A stretch of 20,514 bases of DNA, taken from NCBI GenBank assembly GCA_025960445.1, contig JAICIT010000004.1, positions 1-20,514 of the forward strand, written 5' to 3'. The DNA comes from Bradyrhizobium sp. Lineage in GTDB: Bacteria; Pseudomonadota; Alphaproteobacteria; Rhizobiales; Xanthobacteraceae. Within the stretch, counting starts at the first letter, position 1. Each line of letters opens with the position of its first letter. A model generated the notes under the pieces. That model was not told the DNA's origin, did not search any database, and saw only the letters and a list, made by a program, of their open reading frames with translations. The translations under genes were made by a program, and so were the position numbers. Below, piece after piece: positions 7,515-14,102 of this stretch.

Positions 7515-7886
7515 ATGCAGGATGAACCGAGCCCGGAAGAACTGATCAAGGCGGTGGCGGATTTCCTCCGCAATGACATTGCGCCTCAAATCGGCGGCCA
7601 TCACGCATTCAAGCTGAGGGTGTCGATCAACGCGCTAGATCTCGTCGCGCGGCAGCTTAAATTGGAGCAGGGAAGCGACGCGGCGGAAGCCGCACGGCTG
7701 TCGCAGATACTGGGCACGCAGGGTTCGCTCGGCGAACTCAATAAGGTGCTCGCCGATCGCATCGCGAAAGGCGAGCTTGATCTGCAGACGCCCGGCCTTG
7801 CGCGCCATCTGTGGCAGACCACGATGGAAAAGCTCGCGGTCGACCAGCCGAACTATGCATCATACAAGCGCGAACTCGCCAAGTGA
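7515..7886 (+). CDS. DUF6285 domain protein, probable partner of the APH-type kinase
   Basis: A 123-residue soluble protein with no signal peptide or membrane segment. It starts MQDEPSPEELIKAVADFL and ends with the conserved TPGLARHLW and KLAVDQPNYASYKREL segments, which I recognise as the DUF6285 family. Members usually sit directly beside APH-type phosphotransferase and acyl-CoA dehydrogenase genes, as here. In the P. putida levulinate operon the small protein LvaB is needed with LvaA for hydroxyvaleryl-CoA kinase activity. I believe LvaB belongs to this family but could not check. The ATG at 7515 is preceded by GCAAAGCGAGTCTGAG, a weak ribosome binding site. The gene ends 8 bp from the stop of the convergent crotonase, leaving no room for a separate terminator. 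Confidence 0.8.
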   Translation: MQDEPSPEELIKAVADFLRNDIAPQIGGHHAFKLRVSINALDLVARQLKLEQGSDAAEAARLSQILGTQGSLGELNKVLADRIAKGELDLQTPGLARHLWQTTMEKLAVDQPNYASYKRELAK

Positions 7887-7894
7887 TGCGGCGC

Positions 7895-8674
7895 TCACTT
7901 GCCAAGCCATTTCGGCGGCCGCTTTTCCGAAAATGCCTTCGGGCCTTCGATGTAATCCTGCGACGCCGCCATGGCTTTCACCGCCGGGTATTCACGCTGC
8001 TCGGCCATCGCCTGCTCCAGCGATACGCCGAGGCCCCTCTGAATAGTCTGCTTGGAGGCTCGAATCGACATCGGGCTGTTCTTGCAAATGGTCTCGGCCC
8101 AGCGCTCGGCGGCCGCCAGCGCTTGCCCCTGGGGCACCACATCATTGACGAAACCGAGTTCGTGCCCCTCGCGGGCGCTGACGTGACGTGCGGTGAGGAT
8201 CATGCCCATGGCGCGCTTAAGTCCGATCTGCCGTGGCAGCCGGTGCAATCCCCCCGCCAGCGCCGCGAGGCCGACGCGTGGTTCGGGCAAAGCGAAGGTC
8301 GCATTCTCGGAGGCGATGATAAGGTCGCAGGCAAGCGCAATCTCGAAACCGCCGCCCATGGCGACGCCGTTGACCGCCGCGATGATCGGTTTGTCGCAGT
8401 CGAAACGCGAGGTCAGTCCGGCAAAGCCGCCCTTGTCCCAGCCGCGCTTTCCGCCCGCTGCCTGCCATTTCAGGTCATTACCGGCGCAGAACGCCTTATC
8501 ACCCGCGCCGGTAACGATCGCCACCCATTGCTCGGGATCCGCGGAGAAGTCGTCGAACACCTTGTTAAGTTCGAAATGCGCATCGGTATGCAGCGCGTTA
8601 TAGACCTCGGGACGAGACAGCGTCACGATCGTGACCGGGCCCTTCCGCGTGACTGTCGAAAATTTCAAGTCCAT
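7895..8674 (-). CDS. Enoyl-CoA hydratase, crotonase family with both catalytic Glu residues
   Basis: This 259-residue protein should hydrate trans-2-enoyl-CoA to 3-hydroxyacyl-CoA in beta-oxidation or a related pathway. AFCAGNDL (61-68) and NGVAMGGGFE form the oxyanion hole. Glu111 and Glu131 (in FALPEPRVGL) align with the two catalytic glutamates 144 and 164 of rat enoyl-CoA hydratase, so it is the most hydratase-like of the three crotonases here. The C-terminus EKRPPKWLGK is complete. The ATG at 8674 (MDLKFSTV) has GGGAG upstream; in-frame ATG codons at 8707 and 8740 would add non-conserved residues. It is divergent from the acyl-CoA dehydrogenase and convergent with the DUF6285 gene. A carnitine-type (CaiD-like) or other enoyl-CoA specificity is possible. 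Confidence 0.88.
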   Translation of the reverse strand: MDLKFSTVTRKGPVTIVTLSRPEVYNALHTDAHFELNKVFDDFSADPEQWVAIVTGAGDKAFCAGNDLKWQAAGGKRGWDKGGFAGLTSRFDCDKPIIAAVNGVAMGGGFEIALACDLIIASENATFALPEPRVGLAALAGGLHRLPRQIGLKRAMGMILTARHVSAREGHELGFVNDVVPQGQALAAAERWAETICKNSPMSIRASKQTIQRGLGVSLEQAMAEQREYPAVKAMAASQDYIEGPKAFSEKRPPKWLGK

Positions 8675-8781
8675 GTCTGCTCCCGTGGATTTGTTCTGTG
8701 CTTCCATAGTAACTCGCCAAGGCTGTTCGATGCCACCCAATTACGCAATGAACATCCGCCTCACGAGCCGTATTCGGTTGC

Positions 8782-8810
8782 TTGACTTGAGCTTGGCGTC
8801 CGACCTTAAT
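8782..8810 (+). promoter_or_regulatory. Candidate sigma70-type promoter for the acyl-CoA dehydrogenase
   Basis: TTGACT at 8782-8787, a 17-base spacer and CTTAAT at 8805-8810 match the -35 and -10 consensus at five and four of six positions. Transcription would start near 8817, giving a leader of about 50 bases before the TTG start at 8868. It lies in the divergent region with the enoyl-CoA hydratase. I saw no clear operator palindrome next to it. Confidence 0.4.
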
Positions 8811-8853
8811 CGAAAACACGACTTGCGCGCGTTGCGAACGAAAAGATGGGCAT

Positions 8854-8860
8854 GAGGGAG
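8854..8860 (+). promoter_or_regulatory. Ribosome binding site that fixes a TTG start
   Basis: GAGGGAG ends 7 bases before the TTG at 8868 and is the strongest Shine-Dalgarno match nearby. No in-frame ATG precedes the conserved protein start, so this site supports the rare start codon for the acyl-CoA dehydrogenase. Confidence 0.6.
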
Positions 8861-8867
8861 AACTGAA

Positions 8868-10142
8868 TTGGATTTTGCACTGCCCGCCGATCTGGTCGCC
8901 TATCTCGACGAACTCGATCGCTTCATCGCGCGCGAGATCAAGCCGATCGAAGAGGCCGACGATAACATCCGCTTCTTCGATCACCGACGCGAATGGGCGC
9001 GCACGGATTTCGAAAACGGCGGGTTGCCGAGGCATGAGTGGGAAGCGTTGCTTCGCAAGGTAAAGAATCTCGCCGACAAGGCCGGGCATTTGCGTTTCGC
9101 AATTCCCAAGCGTTACGGCGGCCGGGATGGCTCGAATCTCTGGATGGCTGTGATCCGCGAGCATTTTGCCTCGAAGGGGCTTGGCCTGCACAACGATTTG
9201 CAGAACGAGCATTCGATCGTCGGCAACCTGCCGCTGGTGACCATGCTCGATCGTTATGGCCGTGACGATCAGAAGGCGATGATCGAAGGCTCGATCACCG
9301 GAAAATACCGCATCACCTTCGGCCTGACTGAGCCCGAGCATGGCTCGGACGCAACTCACATGGAAACCGGCGCGGTGCAGACCACGCGCGATGGTGTCAA
9401 GGGCTGGCTCATCAATGGCGAGAAGATGTGGACGACCGGAATGCACGTCGCCACGCATTGCGCGCTGTTTGCGCGCACCAGCGGCAATGATGGCGATGCC
9501 CGGGGTATCACCTGTTTCCTGGTGCCGGCGAAAAGCGCTGGCGTGAAGGTCGAGGAATACATGTGGACCTTCAATATGCCGACCGATCATCCTCGGGTCA
9601 GTTTCACCGACGTGTTCGTGCCTGAGGACGCGCTGTTCGGCGAAATCGGTCGGGGATTGTCACTGGCGCAATGCTTCGTGCACGAGAACCGGATCCGGCA
9701 GGCCGCGAGTTCGCTCGGCGCCGCCGTGTATTGCATTCAGGAGAGCGTTAAATACGCGCGGGAGCGTAAGCCGTTCGGACATGCGCTGGCGGAAAATCAG
9801 GCAATCCAGTGGCCGCTGGTCGAGCTGGCCACGCAAGCGGAGATGCTGCGATTGCTCATTCGCAAGACGGCGTGGGAGATGGACCAGCTGACGCAGGCGC
9901 AGGTCGAGCACACGCTTTCCGACAAGGTTTCGATGTGCAATTTCTGGGCAAACCGGCTGTGCTGCGAAGCCGCCGACCGCGCCATGCAGGTGCACGGCGG
10001 CATGGGCTATTCGCGCCACAAGCCGTTCGAACATATTTACCGGCATCATCGGCGCTATCGTATTACCGAAGGGAGCGAGGAAATCCAGAAGCGCAAAGTC
10101 GCAGGATTCCTGTTTGGATATATGGGAGCCGGGAAGCGCTGA
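8868..10142 (+). CDS. Acyl-CoA dehydrogenase, FAD-dependent
   Basis: This 424-residue flavoenzyme should introduce a 2,3 double bond into an acyl-CoA, passing electrons to electron-transfer flavoprotein. FGLTEPEHGSDAT is the flavin and substrate segment. WLINGEKMWTTG lies in the middle domain, and MQVHGGMGYSRHKPFEHIYR leads to RITEGSEEIQ, where Glu401 aligns with the catalytic base of medium-chain acyl-CoA dehydrogenase. It is slightly longer than the usual ~380 residues because of an extended N-terminal helix region (DDNIRFFDHRREWARTDF). The start codon is TTG, supported by GAGGGAG 7 bases upstream and by MDFALPADLVAYL, a beginning I recognise from relatives. The GFA-type gene follows after 14 bp. 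It is separated from the kinase/DUF6285 pair by an opposite-strand hydratase. Chain length or branching of the substrate is not visible. Confidence 0.92.
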   Translation: MDFALPADLVAYLDELDRFIAREIKPIEEADDNIRFFDHRREWARTDFENGGLPRHEWEALLRKVKNLADKAGHLRFAIPKRYGGRDGSNLWMAVIREHFASKGLGLHNDLQNEHSIVGNLPLVTMLDRYGRDDQKAMIEGSITGKYRITFGLTEPEHGSDATHMETGAVQTTRDGVKGWLINGEKMWTTGMHVATHCALFARTSGNDGDARGITCFLVPAKSAGVKVEEYMWTFNMPTDHPRVSFTDVFVPEDALFGEIGRGLSLAQCFVHENRIRQAASSLGAAVYCIQESVKYARERKPFGHALAENQAIQWPLVELATQAEMLRLLIRKTAWEMDQLTQAQVEHTLSDKVSMCNFWANRLCCEAADRAMQVHGGMGYSRHKPFEHIYRHHRRYRITEGSEEIQKRKVAGFLFGYMGAGKR

Positions 10143-10156
10143 GCGGGAGCATGATC

Positions 10157-10630
10157 ATGGAAGGCGGCTGCACTTGCGGACATGTCAGATATCGTTTGGC
10201 CGGCAAACCGCTGATCGTTCATGCCTGCCATTGCTCCTGGTGCCAGCGCGAGACCGGCACCGCTCATGCGCTCAATGCGCTCTACGAAGCAGACCGTGTC
10301 GAACACCTGAAGGCCGAGCCGGAGTTCATCCAAACGCCTTCGGCCAGCGGCAGAGGACAGAGGATCGCTCGCTGCCCCAACTGCAAGGTAGCGATCTGGA
10401 GCAATTACCCGCAAGCCGGGCCGGCGGTGCGCTTCGTGCGCGTTGGCACGATGGACAGTCCCGGCGAGTATCCTCCTGACATCCATATCTTCACATCTTC
10501 CAAACTGCCTTGGGTGACGTTTCCGGATCGCGCCAGGGTCGTGGCCGAGTTCTACAACCTGGATGAGGTCTGGTCGGATGACGCCAAGGAGCGCCGCCGG
10601 ATTATGCGCGATCGAGCCGCGAAGAAGTGA
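10157..10630 (+). CDS. GFA-family zinc-binding protein (CENP-V/GFA domain)
   Basis: This 157-residue protein has the zinc ligand pattern of the glutathione-dependent formaldehyde-activating enzyme family: Cys5-x-Cys7, then Cys24-x-Cys26-x2-Cys29, then Cys73-x2-Cys76 in RCPNCKVAIWS. Family members bind structural and catalytic zinc; most are uncharacterised, and a glutathione adduct role is known only for a few. The ATG at 10157 is chosen because GGGAG (10145-10149) is 7 bases upstream; the ATG at 10151 is too close. It sits 14 bp after the acyl-CoA dehydrogenase stop and is probably cotranscribed with it. The C-terminal ~25 residues are highly charged. The last gene of this strand block, it ends 10 bp from the convergent ligase. 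Function in this pathway is unknown. Confidence 0.82.
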   Translation: MEGGCTCGHVRYRLAGKPLIVHACHCSWCQRETGTAHALNALYEADRVEHLKAEPEFIQTPSASGRGQRIARCPNCKVAIWSNYPQAGPAVRFVRVGTMDSPGEYPPDIHIFTSSKLPWVTFPDRARVVAEFYNLDEVWSDDAKERRRIMRDRAAKK

Positions 10631-10640
10631 GTCGGCCCGC

Positions 10641-12218
10641 TCAATTCACCTGCCGATCCTTGCCCACCCAATACGGGTCCCGCAGATGCCGGCGCAAAAT
10701 CTTGCCCGACGCATTCCGCGGCAGCGCGTCGATGAACTCCACCGATTTCGGCGTCTTGAAGCCGGCGATACGTTCGCGGCTGAAGTTGATGATGTCAGAT
10801 GCAGTTGCTTTCCGTCCGGGCTTCATCACCACGATCGCCTTGACCGCCTCGCCCCATTTTTCATCGGGTACGCCGATCACGGCCGCTTCGGCGACGTCAG
10901 GATGATCGCAAATAGCGCTCTCGACCTCGGCGGGATAGATGTTTTCACCGCCGGAGATGATCATGTCCTTGATGCGGTCGTGGATATAGAGATAGCCGTC
11001 CTTGTCCAGGTAGCCGGCATCTCCGGTGCGCAGCCAACCATCGCTGTCGAGGGTCTTGGCAGTGGCTTCCGGCAAATTCCAGTAGCCGGCCATATTGGAG
11101 CCCGAACGCGTCGCGATTTCGCCGACCTCGCCTGGCGGCAATCTGTTGCCGTTCGCATCAAGGATAGCAAGCTCGACGCCGGGCAATGCCTTGCCCGCCG
11201 AACGCATCCGGTCCAGCCCCTCGATGTGATCTTCCGGCGGCAGCGCGACGATGGTGCCGGTAGTTTCGGTCATGCCGTACATTTGCACGAAGCCGCAGCC
11301 GAACACCTCGATGCACTCCTTCAGAAGCGCGGCGGGAATAGGCGAGGCGCCATAGAGCATGTATTTGAGACGAGAAAAATCGACCTGACGCGCACGCGGC
11401 TGCCGCACCACGAACTGCATTGCGGCCGGCACCATGAACAATTTGGTAATTCCGGAGTGCTCGAAAAAATCCAGCACCTTGGTTGGATCGAATTCACGGG
11501 CGATGACGCCCTTGGCGCCGTGATAGAAGCCCAGGACGCCCCAGCCGGAGCCGCCAATGTGGAAGACGGGCATGGCGACCAGCGAGACATCGTCCTCGGT
11601 CCATCTGTTCCAGTCAGGCTTCTGGTCCTTTCCGGCCTCCACCAGATTCAGAAAATTGGCATGCGACAGCATCGCGCCTTTCGGTTTGCCTGTCGTGCCC
11701 GACGTATAAAGCTGGATTGCGATGTCTTGGCGGCTGATCGGGACATTCGGGTCTTCGCCGCTCTGGGTGTCGCGCCAGGCTGTATAGTTCAGCCAGCCCG
11801 GCGCGCTGGCTTCGGTGGCGATGAATTTGCGAACACTCGGGAGCTGAGCCTTGATCCTCTCGACCTGCGTCAAGAATTCCGGTCCCACGAACAGCACCGA
11901 GGCTCGGCAATCCTCGACGATGAAGGCGATCTCCGGGCCGGCGAGCCGCCAGTTCACCGGCGCCATCACTACGTTGGCCTTCATCGCGCCAAGCAGCAGC
12001 TCAAAATAGACGTCACTGTTCTTGCCGAGATAGGCGATGCGCTCGCGCGGCTTGATACCGTCGGCAATCAACGCGTTGGCGACGCGGTTGGTGAGTATAT
12101 CGAACTGGGCGAAGCTGGTTTGGTGGCCTTCGAATTCATAGGCGATGGAATGGCCGCGGGCTTTTCCTCGCGCGCGCACTACCTCGGCGAGGTTTGCCGG
12201 TTGTTGAAGATCGGACAT
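10641..12218 (-). CDS. AMP-forming acyl-CoA ligase (fatty acid CoA ligase, FadD-like)
   Basis: This 525-residue enzyme should activate a carboxylic acid to its acyl-CoA via an acyl-adenylate. Visible motifs are the phosphate-binding YTSGTTGKPKGAMLSH (172-181 core), YGMTETTG, GWLRTGDAGYLDKDGY, the hinge segment DRIKDMIISGGENIYPAE, and the catalytic Lys506 in NASGKILRRHLRDPYW. The start at 12218 (MSDLQQPANL) has GGGGACGAG just upstream; an in-frame alternative at 12281 adds 21 residues with no conservation. It lies 75 bp downstream of the DECR-like SDR on the same strand, and the two are likely an operon. Substrate length cannot be read; medium- to long-chain or hydroxylated acids all fit the family. 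Confidence 0.9.
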   Translation of the reverse strand: MSDLQQPANLAEVVRARGKARGHSIAYEFEGHQTSFAQFDILTNRVANALIADGIKPRERIAYLGKNSDVYFELLLGAMKANVVMAPVNWRLAGPEIAFIVEDCRASVLFVGPEFLTQVERIKAQLPSVRKFIATEASAPGWLNYTAWRDTQSGEDPNVPISRQDIAIQLYTSGTTGKPKGAMLSHANFLNLVEAGKDQKPDWNRWTEDDVSLVAMPVFHIGGSGWGVLGFYHGAKGVIAREFDPTKVLDFFEHSGITKLFMVPAAMQFVVRQPRARQVDFSRLKYMLYGASPIPAALLKECIEVFGCGFVQMYGMTETTGTIVALPPEDHIEGLDRMRSAGKALPGVELAILDANGNRLPPGEVGEIATRSGSNMAGYWNLPEATAKTLDSDGWLRTGDAGYLDKDGYLYIHDRIKDMIISGGENIYPAEVESAICDHPDVAEAAVIGVPDEKWGEAVKAIVVMKPGRKATASDIINFSRERIAGFKTPKSVEFIDALPRNASGKILRRHLRDPYWVGKDRQVN

Positions 12219-12293
12219 CTCGTCCCCGCAAGCGTTGTTCTTCGTTGCGGTAATACTGGCGTCATCGCGCGCCGAAGACAATACCGGAAGAAT

Positions 12294-13166
12294 TTATCCC
12301 CGAGCGGCGCGGTCTTTTTCGTTCTGCGCCTTGATGGATTCTCTCGCCTGAATCCATTCCGCGTCGGACCAATCCCGCAACTGATAAAAGTTGCCGCCCA
12401 TCGCCAGCGCCTGGGCGCCGTCCATGGCGATGGTTTCGCCGTTGATCCAGTCGCACCCGCCCGAAATCAGGAACACCGCGAGGTTCTGCAACTCTTCCAT
12501 TTTGCCAACCCGTCCCATCGGGTTCATGGCTTTGGTGCGCGCGCCGGCCTCGTCGCCGGGCTTGATCCGCTTGCTCATGCCTTCGGTCGGAATTTCGCCG
12601 GGCGCGATGGTATTGAGTCGGATGCCGTGGCGTCCCCATTCCGTGGCCAGCGACATGGTCATGGCGTGGATCGCCGATTTGCTCATCGCCGAGGGCACCA
12701 CATAGGGGCTGCCGTTCCGCACCCATGTCACCGTTATCGAGACCACATTGCCAGGCTGCCTGGTGGCAATCCAGCGGCGGCCTACGGCGTGCGTGACGTA
12801 AAACGTGCCATGCATCACGATGTTCGCCACCGCGTCAAAGCCGCGTGGCGTCAAGTCTTCGGTGCGCGAGATGAAATTGCCGGCCGCGTTGTTGATGAGA
12901 TCCGTGAGCGGGCCTTCCCTGAAGATCGTCTCGATCATTTCGTCGACCGCGAGCGGGTTGCGAATATCGACCCCGTGGCTTGTAACCCGACCGCCATGGA
13001 GATCCATCAGCTCCGTCGCGGTTTCGTCGCACACGGCCTTGCGCCGGCCGCAGATATGGACCTCGGCGCCGAGTTCGAGAAAGCGCGATGCCATCGATTT
13101 GCCTAAACCGGTGCCGCCGCCCGTCACGAGGATGCGCCGTCCGACGAGGAGGTTTTCGCTGAACAT
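12294..13166 (-). CDS. SDR-family protein resembling 2,4-dienoyl-CoA reductase (DECR/PECR type), altered active site
   Basis: This 290-residue protein has a GGGTGLGKSMA cofactor loop (16-26), NNAAG at 92-96 and an extended C-terminal tail. The segment VVPSAMSKSAIHAM closely parallels VVPSASAKAGVEAM of human mitochondrial DECR1, where the canonical YxxxK Tyr is replaced by Ser and Tyr199 plus Lys214 do catalysis. Here Ser159 sits in the canonical Tyr position with Lys163, but the DECR1 Tyr199 position is Trp148, and the nearest Tyr is 155. The family assignment suggests NADPH-dependent reduction of 2,4-dienoyl-CoA during unsaturated fatty acid breakdown, but the missing Tyr means activity is uncertain. 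The ATG at 13166 has GGTGGAA upstream. It heads an operon with the acyl-CoA ligase and is divergent from the third crotonase. Confidence 0.82.
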   Translation of the reverse strand: MFSENLLVGRRILVTGGGTGLGKSMASRFLELGAEVHICGRRKAVCDETATELMDLHGGRVTSHGVDIRNPLAVDEMIETIFREGPLTDLINNAAGNFISRTEDLTPRGFDAVANIVMHGTFYVTHAVGRRWIATRQPGNVVSITVTWVRNGSPYVVPSAMSKSAIHAMTMSLATEWGRHGIRLNTIAPGEIPTEGMSKRIKPGDEAGARTKAMNPMGRVGKMEELQNLAVFLISGGCDWINGETIAMDGAQALAMGGNFYQLRDWSDAEWIQARESIKAQNEKDRAARG

Positions 13167-13210
13167 GGGAGCATTCCACCCAAAAACGTTATCTGTTAGC
13201 TGGCTGATTG

Positions 13211-13239
13211 ACTAAATCTGGACAACGGCATTCTGTAAA
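13211..13239 (-). promoter_or_regulatory. Candidate sigma70-type promoter for the DECR-like SDR and acyl-CoA ligase
   Basis: Read on the minus strand, TTTACA (13239-13234), a 17-base spacer and TTTAGT (13216-13211) match the -35 and -10 consensus at five and four of six positions. The start would fall near 13204, about 38 bases before the ATG at 13166. It lies in the 104-bp region shared with the divergent crotonase, so one regulator bound here could control both directions. Confidence 0.4.
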
Positions 13240-13270
13240 GCGTCAAACAACAAGGCATGGAGAACCATCG

Positions 13271-14083
13271 ATGGGCGATCGCGTCTCGGTATCGATCTCG
13301 AACGGCGTCGCCGATGTACGATTGATGCGGGCGGACAAGATGAATGCCCTCGATGCCGCGATGTTCGACGCCCTGGTCGCCACTTCCGAACGGCTAGCCG
13401 GAGAAAAAGGCGTGAGGGCGGTAGTATTGTCCGGCGAAGGCCGTGCATTTTGCGCCGGTCTCGACATGGGCAGGTTCGCGGCGATGAACGAAACAGGCGG
13501 CAACGGGATCGCCGGCGGCGAAAAGCGCGATCTGACCGCGCGCACCCATGGGCTGGCCAATTTTCCCCAGCAAGCAGTGTGGGGATGGCGTCAGCTTCCG
13601 ATGCCGGTGATTGCCGCAATCCGGGGAGTGGCCTTCGGCGGAGGCTTTCAGCTCGCGCTCGGCGCCGACATGCGCTTCCTGGCACCTGATGCTCGGATGT
13701 CGATCATGGAAATCAAATGGGGCCTGGTGCCGGACATGGCGGGCACCCCCATTCTGGCAAGCCTCGTGCGTGGCGACATCTTACGCGAGCTGACGTATAC
13801 CGGGCGCATTTTCTCGGCGCAGCAGGCGATGAGCTATGGCCTCGCTACGCGAGTCTGCGAGGATCCGCTCGCTGCAGCGTTCGAAGTCGCGGGTGAAATC
13901 GCCAGCAAAAGTCCGGAGGCGATCCGCGCCGCAAAACGGATGCTCAATAATCTGGCCATCGATCCGGGTCCGGCACTGCTCGCCGAATCTGCGGAGCAAA
14001 TGAAGTTGATGGGCGGAGCCAATCAGCGCGAGGCGGTGCGCGCCAACATGGAAAAGCGCGCGCCGCGGTTCGCCGACGTCTAA
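13271..14083 (+). CDS. Crotonase-family protein, dienoyl-CoA isomerase-like active site
   Basis: This 270-residue protein has the crotonase signatures AFCAGLDM (59-66) and RGVAFGGGFQLAL (118-130) and a complete tail EKRAPRFADV. Compared with rat enoyl-CoA hydratase, the first catalytic Glu is Gln127 and the second is Glu147. Asp155, eight residues after Glu147 (MEIKWGLVPDMAGT), matches the Glu196/Asp204 spacing of delta3,5-delta2,4-dienoyl-CoA isomerase. A double-bond isomerase role is therefore plausible, and it fits the divergent DECR-like reductase next door; simple hydratase activity is less likely. The ATG at 13271 has GGAGA 7 bases upstream; an earlier in-frame TTG at 13208 adds poorly conserved residues. 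The acyl-CoA ligase follows after 19 bp, in the same operon. Confidence 0.85.
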   Translation: MGDRVSVSISNGVADVRLMRADKMNALDAAMFDALVATSERLAGEKGVRAVVLSGEGRAFCAGLDMGRFAAMNETGGNGIAGGEKRDLTARTHGLANFPQQAVWGWRQLPMPVIAAIRGVAFGGGFQLALGADMRFLAPDARMSIMEIKWGLVPDMAGTPILASLVRGDILRELTYTGRIFSAQQAMSYGLATRVCEDPLAAAFEVAGEIASKSPEAIRAAKRMLNNLAIDPGPALLAESAEQMKLMGGANQREAVRANMEKRAPRFADV

Positions 14084-14102
14084 GCAGAGCGCGACAGAGA
14101 AA

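Noticed and set aside
8852..8866. Mini-frame ATG AGG GAG AAC TGA just before the dehydrogenase start
   Set aside because: It overlaps the ribosome binding site and is most simply a chance ATG; nothing supports its translation.
9809..10156. N-terminal extension of the GFA protein into the acyl-CoA dehydrogenase gene
   Set aside because: It would overlap the catalytic end of the dehydrogenase, and the translated part has no family character; the ATG at 10157 has its own ribosome binding site.
10563..13106. Very long plus-strand open frame (847 codons) opposite the ligase and DECR-like SDR
   Set aside because: Its translation is rich in His, Arg and Ala with no domain pattern, and it lies antisense to two clear enzymes. 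Long antisense frames are normal in GC-rich DNA.
13208..13239. Plus-strand promoter TTGACT with TGTAAA for the third crotonase
   Set aside because: The spacer is 20 bases, too long for a good sigma70 promoter, and the same bases fit a better minus-strand promoter.
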